A stretch of DNA of 64,000 nt. It comes from Herbiconiux aconitum. Its GTDB lineage: Bacteria > Actinomycetota > Actinomycetes > Actinomycetales > Microbacteriaceae. A program made the position numbers and the translations under genes. The DNA lies in assembly GCF_024979235.1 (NCBI RefSeq), contig NZ_JANLCM010000002.1, positions 1,116,001 to 1,180,000 of the forward strand, in the 5' to 3' direction. Positions 46,807 through 56,151 of this stretch are shown piece by piece (the stretch's first letter is position 1; each line of letters starts with the position of its first letter). Under the pieces are notes generated by a model. That model was not told the DNA's origin, made no database searches, and saw only the letters and a program-made list of their open reading frames with translations.

Positions 46807-47109
46807 GTGATACATCGGCGTGTGGTGGTGCGAGGCGAGGTGCAAGGGGTCGGCTATCGCTGGGCGACCCGCGAACACGCCCTCGCGCTCGGCATCTCCG
46901 GTTACGTCCAGAACCTCCGCGACGGGTCGGTGCTCGCCGAGTTGGAGGGCGAAGCGGGCACGGTCGAGGCGATGGTCGAGTGGATGCGCTCGGGTCCGCC
47001 GGGCGCCGGCGTCGCGTCGGTCGAGGTCGTCGAGGTCGAGGTCGAGGCGAGCGGCGCGACGGAGGCATCCGGCCCGTTCGTGCCATCCGGCTTCGAGATC
47101 CGCCGTTGA
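46807..47109 (+). CDS. acyP: Acylphosphatase
   Basis: A 100-residue enzyme that hydrolyses acyl phosphates. The phosphate loop VRGEVQGVGYRWATRE holds the catalytic arginine, and the asparagine is in GYVQNLRDGSV. The C-terminal half is Glu/Val/Ala-rich and less conserved. The GTG start at 46807 has a CAGGAT hexamer six bases upstream, fitting a leaderless promoter. It converges on the third CWB2 gene. Confidence 0.92.
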   Translation: MIHRRVVVRGEVQGVGYRWATREHALALGISGYVQNLRDGSVLAELEGEAGTVEAMVEWMRSGPPGAGVASVEVVEVEVEASGATEASGPFVPSGFEIRR

Positions 47110-47116
47110 GCTGACC

Positions 47117-49066
47117 TCAGTCTCGAAGGAAGGCGGTCAGCCCCCGAAGCACGGAATCGGCTACCGTGTTCGCGCCGCCAAGCACGATTATCTTCGTCGG
47201 AGCGAGGCGTGTCAGTTCTCTCGCCACTGCCGGAGGAATAGCGGATGCGGTGACGAGTAGCACCGGGCCTTTGCGCGCGATGGCCGCCGCAGACCCCGAG
47301 AGCGCGTCAGCGAAAACAGCACCAGACGCCACGTACACCACACGGGTGCCGGCCGGGAACACAGCCCCCGATACGGCAGCCGACACGGCGTATCGATCGG
47401 CTCCCGCGATTCGGACCGTCGGCGCGGTGTCCTGCAATGCGGCGACGACCGAATCGGCAATCGTGTTCGTACCGCCCAACACGACGATGCGACCAGGCTG
47501 CAGGCGAGACAGTTCGGCGGCGACGGCATCGGGGACGGCATCTTTGGTGGCGAGGAGCACAGGGCCGCCTTCGTGGCCCGAGGCGGCGGACCCCGGCAAC
47601 GCGTCGGAGAACACTGCACCGGATGCGATGTACGCAATGGGCACGCCAGCAGTGAAAATCTGCGCCGAAACCGATGCCGACAGTGCGTACCGATCATCGC
47701 CGGCGATTCGTTCGACAACGGGCGCATAGGCAGTCAGCGCCGTTTGAACCGAATTCGCAAGAGTCGCAGTGCCGCCCAACACGACGATCTTCGCCGGACG
47801 CAATCTGATCAGCTCGGCCGAGATGACCGGGGGGAGGTTGTCCTTCGCGGCAAGGAGAACAGGGCCACCCCTCTTGCCTGCGGCCGCTGAGCCGGACAGC
47901 GCGTCAGCGAATGCCGAACCGGATGCCACGAATGCGACCGGAACGCCCGGGGTGAAAGTCGACTGCGATATCGCGGCGGAGACGGCGAAACGATCGGCTC
48001 CTCCGAGTCTGCCGATAGTGGGCGACTCGTACATCTGGACTTTCGCGCCTCCGACGTTGTAGTTCTCGGAGACAAATAGTCGGTCCGTTCCCATTTCGAC
48101 AGTGACGCCGGAATAGTCGAGCCCAGAGTCGACGGCACCCTCGCTCTCCAGTGTTTCAACCTTGAGAATCTGGATGCTCGACGGTGCCGATGAGGGATAG
48201 ACGACGTAGACCTCACCGGTGGGGCTGACAGCTAAGTCGGTCGGCACCGACGAGAGATCGGGCGACTTCGCGACTCGCTCCCAGGACCCCGAGTCGAAAC
48301 TTTCAATATGGGCCTTGATCGACGAACCAGCTGGATACTCCGTTGCGATCAGAAGCTTGCCGTCCGCAAACTCGAGTCTCACCGGACTTACTGCCAACGG
48401 AGCGTTGGACACCGCACCGTCGTCACGCACGATCGTCACGCTTGAATCGAGGCGGCTAGAGGCATAAGCCACGTGCGCCGCGCGATCTACGACCAAGTCG
48501 GTCGGTCTTCTACCGACGGGTACGAGCACATGCGAGGCATCCGTCGTCGTGATGATGGATACGTCGTTCGACTCGCGATTGGCAACGAAGATCGTGTCGG
48601 CGTCATCAACCGCGATCGTCGAAGGAAAGCTCCCGCCCGTGGCGATCGACTGGAGCACGGTGTATTCCGTCGTCGACGCGGGGTCGATGTCGATAACGCT
48701 GACTTTGTTGCGGACGCCCTCGCCGACATAAAGGCGATGAGTTGATGCATCGATGGCGAGACTCACCGGGGTGTCGATGCCGGCCACCAGCGTCGTGACC
48801 AGGGCAAAGTCGTCTCTGGCGACGTCGTAGACCTCGATCCTCTTGTGATCGCGATCGATCACGTAGCCGCGGTGATTGATCTCGTCGATCACCATCGAGC
48901 TGATAAAGGTCGACCCCCCGGGATTCACCGAAGCAACTTCCGCCAACCGGGCCGGCAGAGGCACCGTGGATGCGGCTGCACCAGATGAGACAGCCACCGA
49001 CGTCAGTAGGCCCGAGCACACCAGGAGCGAGAACGCAATGCGGGCTCTATCGCCAGAACGGATCAT
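47117..49066 (-). CDS. Secreted CWB2-repeat protein C with beta-propeller
   Basis: A 649-residue exported protein. The signal peptide is about residues 1-32 (core IAFSLLVCSGLLTSVAVSSG). Residues about 40-345 form a YVTN/NHL-type beta-propeller, with repeated strands such as LAIDASTHRLYVGEG, IAVDDADTIFVANRES and LVVDRAAHVAYASS. Three CWB2 repeats follow (about 352-649): GRLGGADRFAVSAAI, ERIAGDDRYALSASV and VRIAGADRYAVSAAV. The propeller likely binds a ligand and the CWB2 part anchors it to the wall. TATGCT lies six bases before ATG 49066. GC content is lower than in neighbouring genes. Confidence 0.88.
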   Translation of the reverse strand: MIRSGDRARIAFSLLVCSGLLTSVAVSSGAAASTVPLPARLAEVASVNPGGSTFISSMVIDEINHRGYVIDRDHKRIEVYDVARDDFALVTTLVAGIDTPVSLAIDASTHRLYVGEGVRNKVSVIDIDPASTTEYTVLQSIATGGSFPSTIAVDDADTIFVANRESNDVSIITTTDASHVLVPVGRRPTDLVVDRAAHVAYASSRLDSSVTIVRDDGAVSNAPLAVSPVRLEFADGKLLIATEYPAGSSIKAHIESFDSGSWERVAKSPDLSSVPTDLAVSPTGEVYVVYPSSAPSSIQILKVETLESEGAVDSGLDYSGVTVEMGTDRLFVSENYNVGGAKVQMYESPTIGRLGGADRFAVSAAISQSTFTPGVPVAFVASGSAFADALSGSAAAGKRGGPVLLAAKDNLPPVISAELIRLRPAKIVVLGGTATLANSVQTALTAYAPVVERIAGDDRYALSASVSAQIFTAGVPIAYIASGAVFSDALPGSAASGHEGGPVLLATKDAVPDAVAAELSRLQPGRIVVLGGTNTIADSVVAALQDTAPTVRIAGADRYAVSAAVSGAVFPAGTRVVYVASGAVFADALSGSAAAIARKGPVLLVTASAIPPAVARELTRLAPTKIIVLGGANTVADSVLRGLTAFLRD

Positions 49067-49072
49067 TTAGCG

Positions 49073-49078
49073 AGCATA
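49073..49078 (-). promoter_or_regulatory. Putative -10 element of CWB2 gene C
   Basis: TATGCT on the minus strand, six bases before ATG 49066, with no ribosome-binding site between. This is one of the best leaderless promoter candidates in the window. Confidence 0.6.
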
Positions 49079-49137
49079 ATTCAGTTCTGATGATACGTCC
49101 ATCCCATCCGGAGCCCTGAGGTCTCCGAAACACTTGC

Positions 49138-50148
49138 ATGAGCACACCCACACGCTCACGCGATTCGGCCGCGCCCACAGCCGATTCGCGCGACTCCCGA
49201 TCCGTTCCCTATGCCCCTTTTCCGCTCCGCGCCGACCCGGCGCTGCTCGGACTCACCACCCGGCGGGTGATCACCCGGCTCGGTCCCCTCGCGGTGCGGA
49301 CCAGTCCGTCGCGCACCGGCACCACCGCCACCGTGCTGCTGCACGGTGCTGCCGGGTCGTGGTCGACCTGGACCCCGCTGCTGGAGGCAGCCCGCAGCCG
49401 CGGCGCAGAGGTGGGCGACCTCGTGCTCGTCGATCTGCCGGGCTGGGGCGGTGCGCCTCTGCCTGATCGGCCGTTGCGGAACGGTCGCGACTCCCGCACG
49501 ACCGACGCCTATGCCCGGGCGGTGGCCGACGCGGTGCGATCGCTCGGCTATCTCGAGTGGAACCTGGTCGGGCACTCGCTCGGCGGATTCCTCGCCCTGC
49601 ACCTGGCCTCGATCGAGCCCGTGCGAACCCGGTCGGTGGGTCTGGTCTCGCCGACGACGTTCTCGGTGATGGCCGCCGCCGCGCATCCGCTTCGCCGTTT
49701 CGCATCGCTCCCCGCCTACTCGGCCCTGCTGGCCGTCATGGCGATGTTCGCGCCTTTCGGCGGTGCCGCTTCAGTGCTCCTCGCAGCACTCAACCGCGCG
49801 CGGTTGCTGCGGGCCGTCGTGTCACCGCTGTTCGCGCATCCCTCGCTCGTGCCCCGGTCGATCCTCGACGCGTTGGCGGCCGAGGTGCGACCCGAGGCCT
49901 TCGTGATCGCCTCCCGCCAGGCCGGTGCCTACGAGGCGGTCGAACACTGGCGGCGGATCACCTGCCCGGTGCGCTCGGTGCGCGGCGAGCACGACGCCTT
50001 CGTGACCGTCGAGGACGACCGGATGCTCGGCACGATCATCCGGGGCGCGAGCACGGCCGTGCTGACCACGGCCGGCCATTTCGGTCACATCGAGGCGCCG
50101 TACTCCGTGCTCGACGCCTTGGCCGACTCGTTCTCTCCCCGCTCGTAG
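49138..50148 (+). CDS. Alpha/beta hydrolase
   Basis: A 336-residue alpha/beta-hydrolase. The oxyanion region is ATVLLHGAAGSWSTW and the nucleophile elbow NLVGHSLGGFLALHL, with the acid in RGEHDAFVTVEDD and the histidine in TTAGHFGHIEAP. The first 40 residues are Ser/Arg/Pro-rich. No signal peptide is seen. The substrate is unknown. Its end overlaps the ppk2 gene by 64 bases, tail to tail. Confidence 0.88.
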   Translation: MSTPTRSRDSAAPTADSRDSRSVPYAPFPLRADPALLGLTTRRVITRLGPLAVRTSPSRTGTTATVLLHGAAGSWSTWTPLLEAARSRGAEVGDLVLVDLPGWGGAPLPDRPLRNGRDSRTTDAYARAVADAVRSLGYLEWNLVGHSLGGFLALHLASIEPVRTRSVGLVSPTTFSVMAAAAHPLRRFASLPAYSALLAVMAMFAPFGGAASVLLAALNRARLLRAVVSPLFAHPSLVPRSILDALAAEVRPEAFVIASRQAGAYEAVEHWRRITCPVRSVRGEHDAFVTVEDDRMLGTIIRGASTAVLTTAGHFGHIEAPYSVLDALADSFSPRS

Positions 50149-51029
50149 ACCCGCTCGGCCGGCCCGACGATCAGCGGATCGGCTGAGCCGACGATCTCGG
50201 CATCGCGCTCGGCGTAGTCGAACAGACTGAGCACGTGCCGCATGGCTTCCAGACGGGCGCGCTTCTTGTCGTTGCTCTTCACCACGGTCCAGGGTGCGAG
50301 ATCGGTGTCGGTCGCGGCGAACATGGTCTCCTTGGCGACCGTGTACGAATCCCACTTGTCGAGCGAGGCGATGTCCATCGGACTCAGCTTCCATTGCCTG
50401 ACCGGGTCGACCTGACGGATGGCGAAGCGGGTGAGCTGCTCGCTCTTGGAGACCGAGAACCAGAACTTCACCACATCGATGCCGTCTTGCACGAGCATCC
50501 GCTCGAAGGCCGGAGCCTGCTGCAGGAACTCCTGGTACTGGCGGTCGTCGCAGAACCCCATCACCCGTTCGACGCCGGCGCGGTTGTACCAGGAGCGGTC
50601 GAACATCACCATCTCGCCTGCGGCGGGAAAGTGCTGCACGTACCGCTGGAAGTACCACTGGGTGCTCTCGCGCTCGGTGGGCTTCTCGAGGGCCACGACC
50701 CGGGCGCCGCGGGGGTTCAGGTGTTCGGTGAATCGTTTGATGGTGCCGCCCTTGCCGGCGGCGTCGCGGCCCTCGAACACGATGACGAGGCGGCGGCCTT
50801 CGAGCTTGATCCAGTTCTGCAGCTTCAGCAGCTCGATCTGGAGCAGGCGCTTGGTGCCCTCGTACTCCTCGCGATCCATCCGCTCGGCGTAGGGGTAGCC
50901 CTCGCGCCAGGTGTCGACGACAGCGCCGTGGCGGTCGATCAGCACCGGGTCGTCGTCATCGTCGTCGACCACGGCGTAGCCGAGCATCTCGTTGAGGTCG
51001 AGCTGTGCGATCGTGGCGTCGTGGGCCAT
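50085..51029 (-). CDS. ppk2: Polyphosphate kinase 2
   Basis: A 314-residue PPK2 enzyme that transfers phosphate between polyphosphate and nucleotides. The Walker A motif is FEGRDAAGKGGTIKRF, the lid-module arginines lie in the EKPTERESTQWYFQRYV region, and Walker B is MVMFDRSWYNRAG. The C-terminal KLSPMDIASLDKWDSYT is also typical. It starts ATG 51029 with a GGAG-type site upstream. Its C-terminal tail lies in the overlap with the hydrolase gene. Confidence 0.94.
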   Translation of the reverse strand: MAHDATIAQLDLNEMLGYAVVDDDDDDPVLIDRHGAVVDTWREGYPYAERMDREEYEGTKRLLQIELLKLQNWIKLEGRRLVIVFEGRDAAGKGGTIKRFTEHLNPRGARVVALEKPTERESTQWYFQRYVQHFPAAGEMVMFDRSWYNRAGVERVMGFCDDRQYQEFLQQAPAFERMLVQDGIDVVKFWFSVSKSEQLTRFAIRQVDPVRQWKLSPMDIASLDKWDSYTVAKETMFAATDTDLAPWTVVKSNDKKRARLEAMRHVLSLFDYAERDAEIVGSADPLIVGPAERVYERGENESAKASSTEYGASM

Positions 51030-51108
51030 CGGTTCTCCTTCACGCGGGTGCGTATCGGAGTCTCGCGCAGTGCGCGAACCGATGGTCGACGGCCTGGTGA
51101 ACGGATGC

Positions 51109-51219
51109 TTAACGCGCGCGGGTGGGGGTGGGGTGGTAGCCGTCGCGAACGAGTCCGCGAGCGGCGGCGACGACGCCCCAGAGAGCGAGTGAGCCGAGTG
51201 CGATGGTGAAGACGATCAT
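51109..51219 (-). CDS. Small membrane peptide, 36 residues
   Basis: ATG 51219 is preceded by GGAGG with eight bases of spacing. It encodes one hydrophobic helix (IVFTIALGSLALWGVVAAA) followed by a basic tail ending HPTPTRAR. The size and clear ribosome-binding site argue for a real small protein. No family was recognised. It lies between ppk2 and the LAL regulator and could be the last gene of the regulator's operon. The 112-bp gap upstream shows no other gene. Confidence 0.55.
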   Translation of the reverse strand: MIVFTIALGSLALWGVVAAARGLVRDGYHPTPTRAR

Positions 51220-51331
51220 GATTCTTGCCTCCGGTGAGTGGGTGTGAGTACACACTGCTCGCTGAGGTGTCTCGCGCTCATCGGGCGAATGCCCTATCTT
51301 CACCGGAGGCCGGAACGGGCGTCTAAGACGG

Positions 51332-54292
51332 CTACGCGTCGCTCTCGATCGCTTCGAAACTGCGGGCCAGGAACGCGGCCTCGGTGCGGGAGGAGGTGTT
51401 GGTCTTGCGCAGGATGTTGGAGACGTGAACACTCGCCGTCTTCGCGCTGATGAACAACTGCTCGGCGATCTGGCGGTTGCTTCGGCCCTGGGCGATCAGC
51501 GTGAGCACCTGACGCTCGCGCTCCGTCAGATCGTCTTCGACCGAGCGCACGGCGGGCTGGGCGACTGCGTCGCGACCGCCCGGGATGCGCACCAGACCGA
51601 CCCGGCGCTCGAGGTCGTCGACACGGTCGACGATGATGCCCATCTCGATCCGCCGGGCGGCGATCCGCGCCTCGTCGGCCCGCAGTCGGGCAGCCGCGCG
51701 GTCGCCGCCGGCCGCCAGAGCCTCGGCGTGCCGATAGCGGGCGTAAGGCTCGAGCTGAGCCGGCGCGATCGGCGATCCCGCCGCCTCGACCGCGGCCGCC
51801 CACAGCGCACAGTCGCTGCCCGCGCGCTCGGCACCGCCCAATTCGGCCTCGAAGAGGGCGACGTAGGCGCCGGCCGTGGGCCAGTCGGCCACGAGGGCGA
51901 GAGCTTCTCGCAGGCGACGCTCGATCTCGTCGAGATCGCGGCCTGCGGGGTCGCCTCCGTTGCCCAGATCGACACCGGATGCCCGCGCACAGCCGAGCAC
52001 ACGCGCGGCGATCGCGAGCAGCGGCAGGTCGTGGGCCGGGAAGGTGCGGTGCTCGGGGGCCAGGATGACGCTCACCTCACGCCACGCCTCGGCCACGTTA
52101 CCTCGGGCCAGCGCGATCTCTCCGGCCACGGCTCCGAGGCCGAGCCGCGACTGCGCGTCGATCCGCAGTTGCAGGCTGAGCGGCGCGCGCCAGCCCCGCA
52201 GCAGCTTCTCGGCGAGAGCCGTGTCGCCCGACCAGACCGTGGCCTGCAGTTTCATCCGCTGCAGGTGGGCACTGAAACCGATGGGCGGATCGAGTTCGAG
52301 CGCGCGATCGAGCATCTCGTTCGCCCGACGCGACTCGCCCAGCGAGAACAACGGGGCGATGACATTGAGCATCAGCATCGCGCCGGAGGTGCGCTCCACA
52401 CCGCGCTGGCGGGCACGCTCGGCTCCGGCCTCCGCGATGCGGATCGCCTCGTCGAAGCGGCCGAGCAGGCTCATCGCGTCGGATTCGTTCACCCAGTACC
52501 GCAGGCGGGCCGACTCGTTGCCCTCGGCGAGTTCGCCGGCGAGTGCCAGGTCGGCGAGACCGCCTTCGATCTCGCCCAGGGAGAGTCGGGAGATTCCGCG
52601 GATGTTCGCGGCCACCGACATCCTGGGCCGGGAAGCCACCTCCTCGGCCTCGGCGTACGCCGAATCGGCCGTCGCCACCGCCTCGTCGAAGAGCGCTTCG
52701 AGCATCAGGCGTGCGGAGAGTTCCCCGAGCACGTTGGCCCGCAACACGCTGCGGGGTCGGCCCTCCAGCACCGTGAGCGCTTCGCGCAGGAGGTCGATCG
52801 ACCCGGTGTGACCGATGTTGGCCAGGAACGACGCCTTGTCGCGCAGGAGCTTGGCGTAGCTGTCGGCTTCGGCGGGCGAGGAACACGCGATCGCCTCGTC
52901 GATCAGTGCGATCGCGCGCTCACTCTCTCCGGCATTCCGAAGGATGTAGCTCGTCTCGGCGAGCAGCTCGACCCGCGTGCGGTCGGCCAGCGCCTCGGCG
53001 TCGGGCACCTGCTCCCAGAGCTCGATCGCGCGCTCGCCCATCCGCGCCGCGGTGGAGTTGGCGAACGACGCGCGGGCCTGCGCCATGGCCGTGAGCGACG
53101 CGGTGAACGCCGCGCGCAGGTTGTGCGCCGCCATCCAGTGGTAGGAGATGGCGGTCGAGTCGACGCTCGGCGCACCCTGCCGGTCTTCGAGGGCTTGCGC
53201 GTAGCAGGTGTGGAAGCGCATCCGCTCGCCCGGCAGCAACTCGTCGTGGATGGCCTCGCGCACGAGAGCGTGCCGGAAGGAGTAGCCGGTGTCGTCGACC
53301 ACCAGCACGCGGGCCGTGACGGCTTCGCGCGCCGCGTCGTCGATGACGTCGGGCGCCGCGTCGCTCACGTCGGCCAGCAGCTCGTGCTCCACGCGCACAC
53401 CGCCCGCCGCGATCAGCCTCAGGATACGTTGCGTGGGTTCGCTGAGGGTTTCGTAGCGCGCGAGCAGGATGTCGCGCAGTGTGTCGGGAAAGCTCTCGAC
53501 GGTCTCGAAGTCGCAGCCGAGAATTTCTTCGATGAAGAAGGGCACCCCGTCGGTGCGCTGGAACACGATGCCCAGGTCGTGCGCGTCGAGCGGCGTGCCG
53601 AGCAGGGCGGTGGAGAGCTGGCGCACCTGACGGCGGTTCAGGCGCGGAAGTTCGAGCCGGGACACCCGGCGGTTGCGGTCGAGCTCGGGAAGCCAGGCCC
53701 GGAGCGGATGCCCGCGGCCCAGCTCGTCGCTGCGGAAGGTGAGCACGAACAGGATGCGCGATTCCTCGACCACCCGCAGGAGGAAGCGGAGCAGACCCAA
53801 CGACGCCTGATCGGCCCAGTGCAGGTCTTCGATCACGAGCACGATCGGCCGTGTTCGCGACACGTTCTCGAGCACGGTGGCCACGGCGTCGTACAACCGG
53901 TCGGGGCCGCCGCGGCGTTGCGCCTCCGGCGCATCCGTCTCGGCCAGTTCAGGCAGCAGGATGGCCAGCGCGTCGCGCGAGAGGCTCGCAGCCGAGCCGG
54001 TGGCCTCGAGAATCGCGGCCTCGCCGATTTCGGCCATGAGCGCACGCAACGGCGTGACGATCGGAGCGTAGGGCGGAGCATCCCGGTCGAGGTCGATGCA
54101 CTGACCGCGCAGCACGATCGATTCGGTCGGAACGTGGCTGAGGAATTCGGCCACGAGACGGGTCTTGCCGATGCCGGCCTCGCCGCTGACGACGACCGCA
54201 CGAGTCGACCCCGTTCTGCTCTCCCGCACCGCGGTGCGCAAGGAGTCGAGGTCATTCTCGCGGCCGATGAGCAAGGGGCTCGTCGTCTGCAT
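51332..54292 (-). CDS. Large LuxR-family ATP-binding regulator (LAL, MalT-like)
   Basis: A 986-residue STAND-type regulator. The Walker A motif VVVSGEAGIGKTRLVAEFL is near residue 35 and Walker B is VLVIEDLHWADQASL near 150. The long middle part is alpha-helical and TPR-like. The C-terminal LuxR helix-turn-helix reads LTERERQVLTLIAQGRSN and RQIAEQLFISAKTASVHVSN. Such proteins switch on genes after binding an inducer and ATP. It starts ATG 54292, 2 bases after the stop of the small gene at 54295. Targets are not evident; the MFS gene upstream is a candidate. Confidence 0.93.
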   Translation of the reverse strand: MQTTSPLLIGRENDLDSLRTAVRESRTGSTRAVVVSGEAGIGKTRLVAEFLSHVPTESIVLRGQCIDLDRDAPPYAPIVTPLRALMAEIGEAAILEATGSAASLSRDALAILLPELAETDAPEAQRRGGPDRLYDAVATVLENVSRTRPIVLVIEDLHWADQASLGLLRFLLRVVEESRILFVLTFRSDELGRGHPLRAWLPELDRNRRVSRLELPRLNRRQVRQLSTALLGTPLDAHDLGIVFQRTDGVPFFIEEILGCDFETVESFPDTLRDILLARYETLSEPTQRILRLIAAGGVRVEHELLADVSDAAPDVIDDAAREAVTARVLVVDDTGYSFRHALVREAIHDELLPGERMRFHTCYAQALEDRQGAPSVDSTAISYHWMAAHNLRAAFTASLTAMAQARASFANSTAARMGERAIELWEQVPDAEALADRTRVELLAETSYILRNAGESERAIALIDEAIACSSPAEADSYAKLLRDKASFLANIGHTGSIDLLREALTVLEGRPRSVLRANVLGELSARLMLEALFDEAVATADSAYAEAEEVASRPRMSVAANIRGISRLSLGEIEGGLADLALAGELAEGNESARLRYWVNESDAMSLLGRFDEAIRIAEAGAERARQRGVERTSGAMLMLNVIAPLFSLGESRRANEMLDRALELDPPIGFSAHLQRMKLQATVWSGDTALAEKLLRGWRAPLSLQLRIDAQSRLGLGAVAGEIALARGNVAEAWREVSVILAPEHRTFPAHDLPLLAIAARVLGCARASGVDLGNGGDPAGRDLDEIERRLREALALVADWPTAGAYVALFEAELGGAERAGSDCALWAAAVEAAGSPIAPAQLEPYARYRHAEALAAGGDRAAARLRADEARIAARRIEMGIIVDRVDDLERRVGLVRIPGGRDAVAQPAVRSVEDDLTERERQVLTLIAQGRSNRQIAEQLFISAKTASVHVSNILRKTNTSSRTEAAFLARSFEAIESDA

Positions 54293-54294
54293 AC

Positions 54295-54477
54295 CTACAT
54301 CGTGCCACCGGCCACCGACATCCGTCGAAGCCAGCGGCCGACCCGCTGGGGAACGCTCGGAGCCGTAACCTGCTGCTCCGCCCGCTCGGCGGCGACGCGC
54401 CGGAACTCCAGTTCCCGCGTGAGCTGCTCTTCGTGCGCCTGGTTCAGCCAGCTGAACGAAAACTCGGTCATCGACAT
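54295..54477 (-). CDS. Small protein of 60 residues, in operon with the LAL regulator
   Basis: Start at ATG 54477, with GGAGG five bases upstream (MSMTEFSFSWLNQAHEEQL). The sequence is helical and charged (TRELEFRRVAAERAEQQ) and probably soluble. The stop lies 2 bases before the LAL regulator start, so they are co-translated. No family was recognised. It may be a partner or regulator of the LAL protein. Confidence 0.6.
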   Translation of the reverse strand: MSMTEFSFSWLNQAHEEQLTRELEFRRVAAERAEQQVTAPSVPQRVGRWLRRMSVAGGTM

Positions 54478-54549
54478 GGTGTCCTCCGTTGGTCTCTCGA
54501 TGGTTCGAGATTCCTCTCTAAGGCGGAGGCCGGACATCGGGAAGATGCC

Positions 54550-56100
54550 CTATTCCTTCCCTGAGGCGCGGAGGGCGGGTAGGCCGGGTGCGACCACGCG
54601 CCTCAGTGCGAGGGTGACGACTGCGGCCACGAGACATCCGCCCGCGATGATCAGGAGCGTCGGCGCCAGGCCCAGCGAGGCCTGCACCAGGGGGAAGAGG
54701 AAGGTGCCGAGCGCGGCGCCGGCCTTGCCACTCGCCGCCGCGAAACCGGCGCCCGCACCGCGCGTGAGCGAGTCGAAGGCGAGGGTCGGCAGGGCGAAGG
54801 TGGTGGAGTTCGGACCGGCGTTCATGAAGAGGTTGAACGCGGCGAAGCCGACGAAGACCAGTGTGAGCTGCGTGGGGGTGTCCTGCGGCAGCAGGTTGGT
54901 GACGGCGAGCAAGGCGAGCCCGAGGGCCATCACGACGAATCCCGCCACTTGCAGCACGATCATGCCGAGCCGCCGCACCAGGAACAGCGCCGCCGCGAAG
55001 CCGAGCACGAGAAAGAGGTCGAGGAAGGCCGCGCCCTCGGTGGAGGTGATGTCGTCGGCGATGAACTGCGAGTTCGCGCTCGAGGAGAGGGCGATCGCGG
55101 CGATGATGGTCGGTGTGAAGACGCCGACCCCGTAGGTCGCGATGTCCATGAAGAACCAGGGCACGCTGGTGAGCACTGTGGCGCGGCGCAGGCGCTTCGA
55201 GAACAGCGAGCGCTTCGGGATGCCGGGTTCGGCATCCGCCGGACGCAGGACGCCCGTGATGATCGGCGCGGGCATCGGCACGGCGGCCGCTTCACCGCGC
55301 GCGATGGCGACGCCGGTGAGCTCGATCGCCGTGAGCGCTGGTGGGGTGTGTTCCCGTCCCGTCCCGTCTGCGTCGAGCTCGACGACCTCCGGGCCGGTCG
55401 CCGTGAGCTCTTCGACGGTGACCGTGCGCCCCGTGAAGACGCGCAGCGATTCCGCCGCCTCGGCGAAGCGGGCTGTCGAGGCCAGCCAGAGCGGACTCTC
55501 CGGCACGGTGCGGCGAAGCACCACGATCACGAGGGCCGGCACCACTCCGACGGCGAGCATCCACCGCCAGGCATCCGGATGCGGATCGAGGGTCAGCACT
55601 GACAGCCCCACCACCGCGCCGAGCAGCTGGCCGACGGCCTGGAAGCTGAACGCGCCGATCAGGAGGCGCGAGCGCAGGCGGGCGGGCGCGATCTCCGAGA
55701 CGTAGCTGGCGCTGATCGGGTAGTCGGCGCCGACACCCACACCGAGCAGCAGGCGGAACAGGATGAGCCACCACACGCCTGGAGCCAGAGCAGATGCCAG
55801 GGCGAACACCACGAAGAGCATGAGGTCGATGCGGAAAGCAAGCCGCCGGCCGATCCGGTCGGAAAGGGGGCCCATCACGGCCGCGCCGACGATCGCGCCA
55901 ATGATGGCGGCCGAGCTGATGAGGCCGGTCTCGAGCGGCGTCGTCGACCAGTCGACGACGATCAGCGGCAGGGCGACACCCATGATGAAGAAGTCGAAAC
56001 CGTCGAGCATGATGCCGAGCGAGGAGAGCAGCCAGACGCGCTTGTGCGCCTTGCCGAAGCGCAGCCCGTCGATCAGGCGCGCGATGGCGGTCTCCGGCAT
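54550..56100 (-). CDS. MFS transporter
   Basis: A 516-residue major facilitator with 12 predicted helices. It starts at ATG 56100 (MPETAIARLIDG) with GGGGAGG upstream. Typical signatures are GFDFFIMGVALPLIV in helix 1 and MGPLSDRIGRRLAFR between helices 2 and 3, the sugar-porter/aromatic-acid pattern. An unusually long central loop (about 100 residues) contains VEELTATGPEVVELDADG and other polar sequence. The substrate cannot be assigned. A palindromic repeat lies between it and padR. Confidence 0.88.
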   Translation of the reverse strand: MPETAIARLIDGLRFGKAHKRVWLLSSLGIMLDGFDFFIMGVALPLIVVDWSTTPLETGLISSAAIIGAIVGAAVMGPLSDRIGRRLAFRIDLMLFVVFALASALAPGVWWLILFRLLLGVGVGADYPISASYVSEIAPARLRSRLLIGAFSFQAVGQLLGAVVGLSVLTLDPHPDAWRWMLAVGVVPALVIVVLRRTVPESPLWLASTARFAEAAESLRVFTGRTVTVEELTATGPEVVELDADGTGREHTPPALTAIELTGVAIARGEAAAVPMPAPIITGVLRPADAEPGIPKRSLFSKRLRRATVLTSVPWFFMDIATYGVGVFTPTIIAAIALSSSANSQFIADDITSTEGAAFLDLFLVLGFAAALFLVRRLGMIVLQVAGFVVMALGLALLAVTNLLPQDTPTQLTLVFVGFAAFNLFMNAGPNSTTFALPTLAFDSLTRGAGAGFAAASGKAGAALGTFLFPLVQASLGLAPTLLIIAGGCLVAAVVTLALRRVVAPGLPALRASGKE

Positions 56101-56151
56101 GTCCGCATCCTCCCCGGCCTGCGTGAACAACCCGTGAACCTCCTCGCGAGA

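Noticed and set aside
51425..55135. A 1236-codon open frame opposite the LAL regulator
   Set aside because: Low-complexity Arg/Gly/His product with no ribosome-binding site, overlapping three supported genes.
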